A DNA stretch of 64,000 nt from Pseudomonas sp. RIT-PI-S (GTDB lineage Bacteria > Pseudomonadota > Gammaproteobacteria > Pseudomonadales > Pseudomonadaceae): positions 1-64,000 of the forward strand of contig NZ_JANZKJ010000017.1 of NCBI RefSeq assembly GCF_025642975.1, read 5' to 3'. A program made the translations under genes and the position numbers. The notes beneath the pieces are model-generated. The model was given only the letters and a program-made list of their open reading frames with translations, was not told the origin of the DNA and ran no database searches. Shown here piece by piece: positions 50,349 through 59,317 of the stretch (the stretch's first letter is position 1; every line of letters starts with the position of its first letter).

Positions 50349-53021
50349 ATGCGCACAGAACAGCCGAAAACGATCTACCTGAAGGACTACCGCGCCCCCG
50401 ACTACCTGATCGACGAAACCCACCTGACCTTCGAGCTGCACGAAGACCACACGCTGGTGCACGCCCAACTGGTGATGCGGCGCAACCCCGAGGCCGCAAC
50501 CGGCGATGCCGGGGAGGGGCTGCCGCCACTGGTGCTCGACGGCCAGGAACTGGAGCTGCTGTCGCTCAAGCTCGACGACCAGGAGCTGGGCGCCACCGAC
50601 TACCTGTTGGATGACATGCACCTGACCCTGCAGCCCAAGGCCGCGGCCTTCGTGCTGGACAGCAGCGTGCGTATTCACCCCGAAACCAACACCGCGCTAG
50701 AGGGGCTGTACAAGTCCGGCAAGATGTTCTGCACCCAGTGCGAGGCCGAGGGCTTCCGCAAGATCACCTGGTACCTGGACCGCCCGGACGTGATGAGCAA
50801 GTTCACCACCAGCCTGAGCGCCGACAAGCAGCGTTACCCGATCCTGCTGTCCAACGGCAACCCCATCGCCAGCGGCGAAGCCGAGGGTGGCCGCCACTGG
50901 GCAACCTGGGAAGATCCGTTCAAGAAGCCGGCGTACCTGTTCGCCCTGGTGGCAGGGGACCTGTGGTGCATCGAAGACACCTTCACCCGCGCCTCGGGGA
51001 AAGACGTAGCCCTGCGCATTTATGTCGAGCCGGAAAACATCGACAAATGCCAGCACGCCATGAACAGCCTGAAGAAGTCCATGCGCTGGGACGAAGAAGT
51101 CTACGGCCGCGAGTACGACCTGGACATCTTCATGATCGTGGCGGTCAACGACTTCAACATGGGCGCCATGGAAAACAAGGGGCTCAACATCTTCAACTCC
51201 AGTTGCGTGCTGGCCAAGGCCGAGACCGCTACCGACGCCGCCCACCAGCGGGTCGAGGCGGTAGTCGCCCATGAATACTTCCATAACTGGACCGGCAACC
51301 GGGTGACCTGCCGCGACTGGTTCCAGCTGTCGCTCAAGGAAGGCTTCACGGTGTATCGCGACGCCGGGTTCTCCGCGGACATGAACTCGGCCACGGTCAA
51401 GCGCGTGGAAGACGTAGCCTACCTGCGCACCCACCAGTTCGCCGAGGACGCCGGCCCCATGGCTCATCCGGTGCGCCCTGCGAGCTTCATGGAAATCTCC
51501 AACTTCTACACCCTGACGGTGTATGAGAAGGGCTCCGAAGTGGTTGGGATGATCCGCACCCTGCTGGGCGCGGAGGGCTTCCGCAAGGGCAGCGACCTGT
51601 TCTTCGAGCGCCACGATGGCCAGGCCGTGACCTGCGATGACTTCGTCAAGGCCATGGAAGACGCCAACGGCGTGGACCTTACCCAGTTCAAGCGGTGGTA
51701 CAGCCAGGCGGGCACGCCGCGGCTGGCGGTCAGTGAAGCCTTTGACGCGGCGGCGCAAACCTACAGCCTGACCTTCCGCCAAAGCTGCCCGGCAACCCCG
51801 GAGAGCGCCGAAAAACTGCCGTTCGTGATCCCGGTGGAGCTGGGCTTGCTCGACGCCCAGGGCCGCGACATCCCTCTGCAGCTGCAAGGCGAGGCCGTGG
51901 CCGGTGGCACCAGCCGCGTGCTTTCGGTCACCGAAGCCGAGCAAACCTTTACCTTCGCCGGGGTGAACGCCAAGCCGCTGCCTTCATTGCTGCGCGGCTT
52001 CAGCGCGCCGGTGAAGCTGCAGTTCCCCTACGACCGCGACCAGCTGATGTTCCTGATGCAGCACGACAGCGACGGCTTCAACCGCTGGGACGCCGGCCAG
52101 CAACTGGCAGTGCAGGTGTTGCAAGAGCTGATCGGCCAACATCAGGCCGGCCAACCGCTCCAGGTAGACGCCCGCCTGATCACCGCGTTTGGCACCTTGC
52201 TCAGCGACCACAGCCTTGATCAGGCGATGGTCGCCGAGATGCTCTCGCTGCCGGGCGAGGCCTATCTGGTGGAACTGAGCGAGGTCGCCGACGTGGAGGC
52301 GATCCATGCGGCCCGAGAGTTCGTGCGCAAGCACATCGCCGACGAGTTGTTCGGGCCCCTGTGGGCGCGCTACCAGGCCAACCGCGAGCGCTCGCGCAAC
52401 ACCGCCTATGAAGCCAGCGCCGAGCACTTCGCCCGTCGTAGCCTGCAAAACATCGCGCTGAGCTACCTGATACTCAGCGAGCGCCAGGAAGTGCTGGACG
52501 CCACCCTGGAACAGTTCGAGCACTGCGACAACATGACCGAACGGCTCACGGCCCTTGCCGTGCTGGTCAATTCGCCGTTCGAGCACGAAAAAGCCAAGGC
52601 ACTGGCAAGCTTCGCGGAGCACTTCAAGGACAACCCGCTGGTGATGGACCAGTGGTTCAGCGTGCAGGCCGCCAGCACCCTGCCGGGCGGGCTGGAGCGG
52701 GTCAAGGCGCTGATGGAGCATCCAGCCTTCAGCCTGCGCAACCCCAACAAGGTCCGTGCGCTGATCGGTGCCTTCGCCGGGCAGAACCACATCAACTTCC
52801 ACGCCCCCGACGGCAGCGGCTATCGCTTCCTGGCAGACCTGGTCATCCAGCTTAATGCGCTCAACCCGCAGATCGCTTCGCGCCAGTTGACCCCGTTGAC
52901 CCGCTGGCGCAAGTTCGGTGGTGCCCGCCAGGCGCTGATGAAGGGCGAGCTGGAGCGGATCAAGGCCAGCGGCCAGCTGTCCAGCGATGTGTTCGAAGTA
53001 GTGAGCAAGAGCCTGGCCTAG
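50349..53021 (+). CDS. pepN: Aminopeptidase N (M1 family), 890 aa
   Basis: Zinc metallo-aminopeptidase that trims N-terminal residues from peptides. The exopeptidase motif MGAMENKGLN lies before the zinc site H308-E309-Y-F-H312 (VVAHEYFHNW), with E331 in SLKEGFTVYRD as third ligand. The four-domain length of about 890 residues matches gamma-proteobacterial PepN. AAGGA precedes ATG 50349. It is the last gene of the nadK-to-pepN chain and ends at a small hairpin. Cytoplasmic. Confidence 0.97.
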   Translation: MRTEQPKTIYLKDYRAPDYLIDETHLTFELHEDHTLVHAQLVMRRNPEAATGDAGEGLPPLVLDGQELELLSLKLDDQELGATDYLLDDMHLTLQPKAAAFVLDSSVRIHPETNTALEGLYKSGKMFCTQCEAEGFRKITWYLDRPDVMSKFTTSLSADKQRYPILLSNGNPIASGEAEGGRHWATWEDPFKKPAYLFALVAGDLWCIEDTFTRASGKDVALRIYVEPENIDKCQHAMNSLKKSMRWDEEVYGREYDLDIFMIVAVNDFNMGAMENKGLNIFNSSCVLAKAETATDAAHQRVEAVVAHEYFHNWTGNRVTCRDWFQLSLKEGFTVYRDAGFSADMNSATVKRVEDVAYLRTHQFAEDAGPMAHPVRPASFMEISNFYTLTVYEKGSEVVGMIRTLLGAEGFRKGSDLFFERHDGQAVTCDDFVKAMEDANGVDLTQFKRWYSQAGTPRLAVSEAFDAAAQTYSLTFRQSCPATPESAEKLPFVIPVELGLLDAQGRDIPLQLQGEAVAGGTSRVLSVTEAEQTFTFAGVNAKPLPSLLRGFSAPVKLQFPYDRDQLMFLMQHDSDGFNRWDAGQQLAVQVLQELIGQHQAGQPLQVDARLITAFGTLLSDHSLDQAMVAEMLSLPGEAYLVELSEVADVEAIHAAREFVRKHIADELFGPLWARYQANRERSRNTAYEASAEHFARRSLQNIALSYLILSERQEVLDATLEQFEHCDNMTERLTALAVLVNSPFEHEKAKALASFAEHFKDNPLVMDQWFSVQAASTLPGGLERVKALMEHPAFSLRNPNKVRALIGAFAGQNHINFHAPDGSGYRFLADLVIQLNALNPQIASRQLTPLTRWRKFGGARQALMKGELERIKASGQLSSDVFEVVSKSLA

Positions 53022-53085
53022 CCGCCAGGCGAACAGCGCCCGCGCACCATGTGGCGGGCCATACCCGCCCCATTGCCAACATGAA

Positions 53086-53105
53086 TGGCCGCCGTTTGGC
53101 GGCCA
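53086..53105 (+). terminator. Hairpin downstream of pepN
   Basis: Perfect 8-bp stem TGGCCGCC and GGCGGCCA with a GTTT loop, followed only by CTTT. Probable weak or Rho-assisted end point between pepN and the YCF48 gene. Confidence 0.5.
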
Positions 53106-53164
53106 CTTTGCGCTATACATTCCCCAGCCTGCCAACTAACAAAAAATAAAACAGGAATGGCTTC

Positions 53165-54154
53165 ATGGGGAAAACCCTTCTGCTCGCGTTTTCGCTACTG
53201 TTCCCACTGCTGGCTGGTGCGGCACCTGCCGCCGAGCCTGTAGCCGCTTCCGATACCCCTGAACGGGCCCTCCATGGCTTGCTGCTGGACATCGCCACCG
53301 CCGGTGAACGGCTGGTCGCCGTGGGCGACCGCGGCCAAGTGTTGTTGTCCGATGACCAGGGCCAGCACTGGCGCCTGGGGCAAGTGCCCAGCCATGCCCT
53401 GCTGACCGCGGTGTTCTTCACCGATGCCCAGCACGGCTGGGCGGTGGGCCATGACTCGCAGGTGCTCGCCAGCACCGACGGCGGAGAACATTGGCAAGTG
53501 CAGCATGACGACCCCGCCAGAGAGGCGCCGCTGCTGGACCTATGGTTCGCCGATGCCGACCGCGGGTTGGCCATTGGCGCCTACGGCCAGCTGCTGGTGA
53601 CCACCGACGGTGGCGCCCACTGGGACGATGCCAGCGAGCGGCTGGACAACCCCGACCAGCTGCACCTCAACGCCATAGGCGCCAGCGGCGACGGCAGCCT
53701 GTTCATCGTCGGCGAGCAGGGCACCCTGTTCCGGTCGCGAGACGCCGGCGAACATTGGGAGCACCTGGACAGCCCCTACCAGGGTTCGTTGTTCGGCGTG
53801 CTGGCCACTCGAGAGCCCGGAACGCTGTTGATCTATGGCTTGCGCGGTAACCTTCTGCGCTCCACCGACAGCGGCGACAGCTGGCAGCTGGTACCGCTGG
53901 GCGGCGCTGAAACGCGAGTGGACAGCGGCCTGGCCGGCGGCGCCTTGCTCGCCGACGGCAGCCTGGTGATCGTCGGCAACGCCGGCACTGTGCTGCACAG
54001 TGAGGATGACGGGCGCAGTTTCAGCGCCTTCATCCGCCCCGACCGGCAAGCGCTGGCGGCAGTCGTGCAGGCCCCCAAGGGTGAACTCTGGCTGGTAGGG
54101 CAGGGTGGCGCCAGGCGGGCCGACAGCAGCGGTAAAGGGGAGGGCATGCAATGA
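53165..54154 (+). CDS. Secreted YCF48/BNR-repeat beta-propeller protein, 329 aa
   Basis: A signal peptide (MGKTLLLAFSLLFPLLAGAAPA) leads into repeated blades with Asp-box-like turns: LSDDQGQHW, ASTDGGEHW, VTTDGGAHW, RSRDAGEHW, RSTDSGDSW and HSEDDGRSF. There are about six of them, spaced 40-45 residues apart. This is the YCF48/photosystem-stability-factor-like propeller pattern. AGGAA precedes the ATG. Its stop overlaps the RND gene as ATGA. In other Pseudomonas genomes such genes accompany MMPL-type RND transporters, which suggests a periplasmic accessory role (inference). Confidence 0.85.
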   Translation: MGKTLLLAFSLLFPLLAGAAPAAEPVAASDTPERALHGLLLDIATAGERLVAVGDRGQVLLSDDQGQHWRLGQVPSHALLTAVFFTDAQHGWAVGHDSQVLASTDGGEHWQVQHDDPAREAPLLDLWFADADRGLAIGAYGQLLVTTDGGAHWDDASERLDNPDQLHLNAIGASGDGSLFIVGEQGTLFRSRDAGEHWEHLDSPYQGSLFGVLATREPGTLLIYGLRGNLLRSTDSGDSWQLVPLGGAETRVDSGLAGGALLADGSLVIVGNAGTVLHSEDDGRSFSAFIRPDRQALAAVVQAPKGELWLVGQGGARRADSSGKGEGMQ

Positions 54155-56511
54155 ACCAAGCGACTGTTCCGCCACCGATCGAGGCCAAGCCAGGGCTGCT
54201 GGAGCGGCTGATCTTCGACCATCGCCTGGTGGTGATCGGGTTATGCCTGCTGACGAGCGTGGTGCTGTTCTGGCAGGCCCTGCAGATTCGCCCCTCAACC
54301 AGCTTCGAGAAGATGATCCCCCTGGGGCACCCGTACATCCAGAACATGATGGCCCACCGTAACGACCTGGCCAACCTGGGCAATACCCTGCGGGTTTCGG
54401 TGGAAACCACCGACGGGGATATCTTCCAGGCCGGCTACATGGAAACGCTGCGTGAGGTCAACGATGAGCTGTTCTACCTCACTGGCGTGGACCGCGCAGG
54501 GCTTAAGTCCTTGTGGAGCCCGAGCGTGCGCTGGACCGAAGTCACCGAAGAGGGCTTCGCCGGCGGCGAAATCATCCCGCCCAGCTATGACGGGTCCCCC
54601 GCCAGCCTCGACCGCCTGCGCGACAACGTGCTCAAGTCCGGGCAAGTGGGGCGTATGGTCGCGAACGATTTTCGCTCGACCATCGTAGAAGTGCCGCTGC
54701 TGGAGCAATATGCCGACCCGCAAGACCCCAGCAAGCGGTTGCAGCTCGACTATCGCCAGCTGTCCCATGAACTCGAAGCCAAGGTGCGCGACAAGTACCA
54801 AGCGCAGAACCCCCATGTACGGATTCATATCGTTGGGTTCGCCAAAAAGGTTGGCGACCTGATCGATGGGCTGGTGATGGTGGTAGCGTTCTTTGCCGTG
54901 GTGTTGGCCGTGACCCTGGTGCTGCTGCTGGCCTTCACCCGCTGCGTGCGCAGTACGGTGGCGGTGCTGTTGGCGACCCTGGTGGCGGTGGTATGGCAGC
55001 TTGGGCTGATGCATGCCCTGGGCTTCGGGCTGGACCCGTATTCGATGCTGGTGCCGTTCTTGATTTTTGCCATCGGCATTTCCCACGGGGTGCAGAAAAT
55101 CAACGGCATCGCCTTGCAATCCGGCAACGCGGACAACGCGTTGATCGCGGCTCGGCGAACCTTCAGGCAGCTTTTTTTACCGGGCATGATCGCCATTCTG
55201 GCTGACGCCGTGGGCTTCATCACCCTGCTGGTGATCGACATCGGGGTGATCCGCGAGCTGGCCATAGGGGCGTCGGTGGGCGTAGCGGTCATCGTCTTCA
55301 CCAACCTCATTCTGCTTCCGGTGGCGATTTCCTACGCCGGCATCAGTGGCAAGGCGATCGAGCGCAGCCGGCGCGATGCGCATCGCGATCATCGTTTCTG
55401 GCGGGTGTTGTCCGGCTTTGCCAGCCCGAAGGTGGCGCCAATCTCGTTGCTGCTGGCGCTGCTCGCCTTCGGCGCCGGGCTTTGGTACAGCCAGCGCCTG
55501 CAGATCGGCGACCTTGACCAAGGTGCCCCCGAGCTGCGGGCGGATTCGCGTTACAACCGCGACAACGGCTTTATCATCGAGCATTACTCCACCAGCTCCG
55601 ACGTGCTGGTGGTGATGGTGAAAACCGGCGCCGAACAGTGTTCCAGCTACCCGGTGATGGCGGCGATCGACGACCTGAGCTGGGCGTTGCAAGGCACCCC
55701 CGGGGTGCAGTCCGCGGTGTCGCTGGTCACGGTGTCCAAGCAGGTCATCAAGGGCATGAACGAAGGCAGCCTGAAATGGGAGAGCCTTTCGCGCAACCAG
55801 GATGTGTTGAACAACTCCATCGCCCGTGCCGATAGCCTGTATAACGCCAACTGCTCGCTGGCCCCGCTGCTGGTGTTCCTCAACGACCACAAAGCCCAGA
55901 CCCTCAAGGCCGTGACGGCCACGGTCAAGGCCTTCGCCGCCGAGCACGACCGCGAGGGCTTGAGTTTCCTGCTGGCGGCGGGCAACGCCGGGGTGGAAGC
56001 GGCCACCAACGAAGTGATTGCCCAGGCGGAAATGATCATCCTCGGCCTGGTGTACCTGTGCGTCGCGATCATGTGCTTCATCACCTTCCGTTCCCTGGCT
56101 GCCACCTTATGCATCATCCTGCCGCTGGTGCTGACCTCGGTGTTGGGCAATGCCTTGATGGCCGCCATGGGGATAGGGGTAAAGGTAGCCACCCTGCCGG
56201 TGATTGCCCTCGGGGTGGGCATTGGCGTGGACTACGGTATTTATATCTACAGCCGCCTATCGAGCTTCCTGCGCGCCGGCATGCCGCTGCAGGAGGCGTA
56301 TTACCAAACCCTGCGCTCCACCGGCAAAGCCGTATTGTTCACCGGCCTGTGCCTGGCGATCGGTGTGGCTACCTGGATGTTCTCCGCCATCAAGTTCCAG
56401 GCGGACATGGGCCTGATGCTCACTTTCATGCTGCTATGGAACATGTTCGGGGCGCTCTGGCTGCTGCCGGCACTGGCGCGGTTCCTGGTGGTGAGGCGGG
56501 CGGGGAACTGA
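54151..56511 (+). CDS. RND-superfamily transporter, MMPL/HAE3 type, 786 aa
   Basis: Two halves each contain one long periplasmic loop between helix 1 and helices 2-6, giving about twelve helices. Examples are LVVIGLCLLTSVVLFWQAL, then LVMVVAFFAVVLAVTLVLLL, and in the second half MIILGLVYLCVAIMCFITF, with ALGVGIGVDYGIYIYSRL in the helix-4-like position. At under 800 residues it is smaller than drug-efflux RND pumps and matches HAE3/MMPL exporters of lipids or hopanoid-like molecules. Coupled to the YCF48 gene. No adaptor or outer-membrane factor adjoins, and the substrate is unknown. Confidence 0.88.
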   Translation: MNQATVPPPIEAKPGLLERLIFDHRLVVIGLCLLTSVVLFWQALQIRPSTSFEKMIPLGHPYIQNMMAHRNDLANLGNTLRVSVETTDGDIFQAGYMETLREVNDELFYLTGVDRAGLKSLWSPSVRWTEVTEEGFAGGEIIPPSYDGSPASLDRLRDNVLKSGQVGRMVANDFRSTIVEVPLLEQYADPQDPSKRLQLDYRQLSHELEAKVRDKYQAQNPHVRIHIVGFAKKVGDLIDGLVMVVAFFAVVLAVTLVLLLAFTRCVRSTVAVLLATLVAVVWQLGLMHALGFGLDPYSMLVPFLIFAIGISHGVQKINGIALQSGNADNALIAARRTFRQLFLPGMIAILADAVGFITLLVIDIGVIRELAIGASVGVAVIVFTNLILLPVAISYAGISGKAIERSRRDAHRDHRFWRVLSGFASPKVAPISLLLALLAFGAGLWYSQRLQIGDLDQGAPELRADSRYNRDNGFIIEHYSTSSDVLVVMVKTGAEQCSSYPVMAAIDDLSWALQGTPGVQSAVSLVTVSKQVIKGMNEGSLKWESLSRNQDVLNNSIARADSLYNANCSLAPLLVFLNDHKAQTLKAVTATVKAFAAEHDREGLSFLLAAGNAGVEAATNEVIAQAEMIILGLVYLCVAIMCFITFRSLAATLCIILPLVLTSVLGNALMAAMGIGVKVATLPVIALGVGIGVDYGIYIYSRLSSFLRAGMPLQEAYYQTLRSTGKAVLFTGLCLAIGVATWMFSAIKFQADMGLMLTFMLLWNMFGALWLLPALARFLVVRRAGN

Positions 56512-56518
56512 CCCGTTC

Positions 56519-56557
56519 GCGAAGGCGCCAGCCGGGTTCGCCGGCTGGCGCCTTCGC
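56519..56557. terminator. Perfect 17-bp hairpin between the RND and GntR genes
   Basis: GCGAAGGCGCCAGCCGG is mirrored exactly across the 5-base loop GTTCG. It lies in the gap between two convergent stop codons and lacks a U-tract. It resembles the P. putida-type intergenic REP hairpin as well as a terminator. Confidence 0.6.
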
Positions 56558-56590
56558 CCCATTCACAATGCGATCGCCGGCAAGGCTACC

Positions 56591-57313
56591 CTACAGGCCG
56601 AGCTTCTGCCCCAACACCACGCTCAACGCATGGCGGGCGTCGTCCAGCTGCACCAGGGCGGCATGATGCGCGGCCAGCGGATCGCGGCTTTCGATGGCGG
56701 TAAGGATCGCCCTGTGCCGCGGCATGGCGAACTCGTGCGAATTCGGCCGCTGGTTGGAATGGCGCAAGGCTTCGCGCAGGGCCACGGCCAACATGTTGCA
56801 CAAATGCGCGAGCAGGTCGTTGTGGGTGGCGTCGAAGATGCGGCTATGGAAGTCCAGGTCCGGCTGCAGCAACGCGTCCGGCGTTTGCGCCTGTTCCATC
56901 CGTTGGTATGCCTCGCCAATGGCGGCGACGTCTTCGGCGGTGGCGTGCTGGGCGGCCAGGGCAGCAGCCGCCGGCTCGATGATTGCCCGCACGCTGGTCA
57001 GCAAGGCGAAGAATTCAGTCTGCGGGGTGGTCTGCATCACCCAATTGAGCACGTCTGGGTCGAGCAGATGCCATTCACGTCGTTGCTTGACCACCGTGCC
57101 CACCCGCGGGCGCGAATACACCAGCCCCTTGGCGACCAGCACCCGGGTAGCCTCGCGCAACACCGGGCGGCTGACGGCGTAGTCTTCACACAACGATGCC
57201 TCGGGCGGGAGTTTTTGATCCGGTAGAAACCGGCCAGAAACGATCTGCATGCCCAGCTCCTGAACGATCCTTGCGTGCATGCTCTTGCGTTCGGAGGGTT
57301 TGCGGTAATCCAT
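56591..57313 (-). CDS. FadR/GntR-family regulator with FCD domain, 240 aa
   Basis: The winged helix at about residues 10-75 reads IVQELGMQIVSGRFLPDQKLP and CEDYAVSRPVLREATRVLVAKG. An all-helical FCD ligand domain follows, with metal-site-like residues in DLDFHSRIFDATHN and a late MPRHRAILTAI. ATG 57313 starts MDYRKPSERKS, typical of sugar-acid regulators such as DgoR/GntR types. It lies 3.1 kb from a sugar-acid dehydratase and transporter pair whose divergent promoter contains a FadR-type palindrome, so it is probably their repressor (inference). Confidence 0.88.
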   Translation of the reverse strand: MDYRKPSERKSMHARIVQELGMQIVSGRFLPDQKLPPEASLCEDYAVSRPVLREATRVLVAKGLVYSRPRVGTVVKQRREWHLLDPDVLNWVMQTTPQTEFFALLTSVRAIIEPAAAALAAQHATAEDVAAIGEAYQRMEQAQTPDALLQPDLDFHSRIFDATHNDLLAHLCNMLAVALREALRHSNQRPNSHEFAMPRHRAILTAIESRDPLAAHHAALVQLDDARHALSVVLGQKLGL

Positions 57314-57412
57314 GGGGTATCGGCATCTGCGCGGGCGAAGCGGCAATGATAGCGCAAAGCGGGTTGCATGCCGAAGGGTGGCGTTGGTAGGGGCTCACCC
57401 TGAGAGGCTAAA

Positions 57413-58150
57413 CTAGCCGCCCCAACAGTGCCTGTAGATCGTGTATTCCACCCACTTGGAGGTATCTTCATAGCGGGTAAACAAGCCTAAGTGCCCGACC
57501 AGATGATCAAAGCAGATCAAAGCTTTTTTACCTGCCTCGTCGATCTCACAGATCGCGCCGTAAGCAGTGTTTTTTTCCCTACCAAGCCATCGGTAACGGA
57601 TCTTGTTGCAGTGCCTAAGGGGTATGTCGAAGCCACGGTCTTCGATATCTGATCTCAACATGGTTAGCACCGGGCGCCTTTTGCCCCATCCAAGCTCCGG
57701 CATGGTCCATTCATCGATGGAATCAACCTCGTCGGTACTCTGATCCGCATCAGGTACCAGCCTCCCTCCACAACTATGAAGAATGCTATCACCTATCCAC
57801 GCAGCGTCTGCTCCATAAGGCTTTCGCGCATAGCCGAAGTGTTGCCCTGTTAAATCCCAGCAGAAGAATCCCTTCTCGTTCTTATGGCTGGTTTTGCAAA
57901 TGGAACCATAGCCAACACTTTCCCCTGCTGCATCGGATAGGTGGTAAACGGCTTCGCAACTTCGCTTAAGCCCCAGCATGCGTTTGAATTCTTTGCTGGA
58001 ACCCAAAGGCGCCAGTGCGCCTGGTTCACGTGCTTCCGGAAGCTTCTCTAGAATATAGCCAGCTTGCGCATAGAAGGGCTTGTCTTCAAATAACCGAGCC
58101 ATTGCCGATGTAGTGAACATGGCGGTTAGAAAGTACAGAGCAATTTTCAT
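57413..58150 (-). CDS. Secreted cysteine-rich hypothetical protein, paralogue A, 245 aa
   Basis: A signal peptide (MKIALYFLTAMFTTSAMA) is followed by about 227 residues with eight cysteines: RSCEAV, GSICKT, GFFCWD, HSCGG, RHCNK, GAICEI, LICFD and RHCWGG. All eight align with those of the neighbouring paralogue, implying four conserved disulfides in the periplasm or outside. Two roughly parallel halves (YGSICKT...GFFCWD...GQHFGY and YGAICEI...ALICFDHLVGHLGLF) suggest an internal duplication. Base composition is more AT-rich than the surrounding genes. No family recognised; a role as inhibitor, immunity or secreted factor is only a hypothesis from context. Confidence 0.75.
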   Translation of the reverse strand: MKIALYFLTAMFTTSAMARLFEDKPFYAQAGYILEKLPEAREPGALAPLGSSKEFKRMLGLKRSCEAVYHLSDAAGESVGYGSICKTSHKNEKGFFCWDLTGQHFGYARKPYGADAAWIGDSILHSCGGRLVPDADQSTDEVDSIDEWTMPELGWGKRRPVLTMLRSDIEDRGFDIPLRHCNKIRYRWLGREKNTAYGAICEIDEAGKKALICFDHLVGHLGLFTRYEDTSKWVEYTIYRHCWGG

Positions 58151-58207
58151 ATGTTTATTTCGTAAGCTTTTAGGTGGGCGCTGTTGATTGGTGATGCAAA
58201 CGATACG

Positions 58208-58957
58208 TCAGTCGCTCCAGCAAAACCTGTACATGGTAAGCTCAGTCCACTTTGATGTTTTTTGATGACGAGTGAAAATACCAAAATTTTCGGCCAGATT
58301 ATCAAGGCAGATAACAGCCTCGTGATTTGCAGCATCGATTTTGCAGGTCGCTCCATAATAGTTGTTTCCTTCCTCACCGAGGCTGATCAAACGTATTGGA
58401 TCGCAACGTGGAGATATGTCAAAGCCGAGGCGTTTGAGGTCATGGTAAAGCATAGTCACCACGGGGCGTTTTTCGCCCCATCCAACCTCTGGCAGTGCCC
58501 ATCCGTCCCTGGTGGGAACGAGTTCGACGCCATCGATCTTTTCTCTATGATCCGGCTCGGGCACTAGCGCCCCGCCACACCCATGAAGAATACTGTCGCC
58601 CATCCAGTCGCTACTTGCCCCATGGCGCCTGTTTGCATACCCAAAATGCTGGCCACCCTTATCCCAACAGAAGAACCCTTTGAGGTTAGCTTGGTCGGTT
58701 TTACAGATAGAACCATAGGCGACACTTTGTCCGGTTTCGTCGGCCAGGTGGTAAATGGTTTCACAACTTTCCAAGTGCCCCCGCATGCGTTGGGATTTTC
58801 TAATTGAGACCAACGTTTCAAGTGCCTCTGGCCGGTTTATGTCGGCGACTTCTTCTAATGTGTAACCAAGCTGATAATAAAAAGCCAGTTCTTCACTTTC
58901 ATTGGCGATAGCTGACGTCGAAAAGATGATGGTGGCAAAATACGGAAGCGTCTTCAT
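58208..58957 (-). CDS. Secreted cysteine-rich hypothetical protein, paralogue B, 249 aa
   Basis: ATG 58957, with AAGG upstream, begins the signal peptide MKTLPYFATIIFSTSAIA; the longer open frame upstream adds a charged leader and is not preferred. The mature part matches paralogue A closely (SCETIYHLADETGQSVAYGS against SCEAVYHLSDAAGESVGYGS) and has the same eight cysteines and the W-x-G-D-S-I-L-H block. It lies 57 bp upstream of paralogue A on the same strand, so they form a two-gene unit that arose by tandem duplication. It is divergent from the 117-aa/213-aa pair. Confidence 0.75.
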   Translation of the reverse strand: MKTLPYFATIIFSTSAIANESEELAFYYQLGYTLEEVADINRPEALETLVSIRKSQRMRGHLESCETIYHLADETGQSVAYGSICKTDQANLKGFFCWDKGGQHFGYANRRHGASSDWMGDSILHGCGGALVPEPDHREKIDGVELVPTRDGWALPEVGWGEKRPVVTMLYHDLKRLGFDISPRCDPIRLISLGEEGNNYYGATCKIDAANHEAVICLDNLAENFGIFTRHQKTSKWTELTMYRFCWSD

Positions 58958-59317
58958 GCGCGCGCCTTGATTGTGTGATGGGAAGTATTTGACCATAACT
59001 CCCGATCTGCAGAAAGGCTTGCAGTCGCAGGTTTTGTGACACTATGTTTGCTCGGGAATAATAAGAAATCGTTTGGTGCCAGTAAAAGAAAATCAAGTTA
59101 TTGCATCAGGCCTCTAACTTTCAGGGCTGGATGCTGAGCTTCGAATAGATGGCTTTGCCAGGTACTTCCATTGACGAAAACCCCCTGGGTTTTTGCAGAA
59201 ATTTTACGAGCTACAAGTTAATAGGGATTTATTCCGCCTACACGGTAGGTAATCACGCGCGCACACTTGGGGTAAGCAGGCATGGTCGTTTGCTTGTTTA
59301 CCATCTAAGGAGTCGTA
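58958..59317. other. AT-rich divergent region between the cysteine-rich genes and the coupled pair
   Basis: About 360 bp that is clearly richer in A and T than the chromosome average of this window, with stretches such as AATAATAAGAAATCG. No supported gene; short frames of 60-65 codons on both strands lack ribosome sites. It presumably holds both promoters. TAAGGAG at its right end is the ribosome site of the next gene. Confidence 0.5.
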
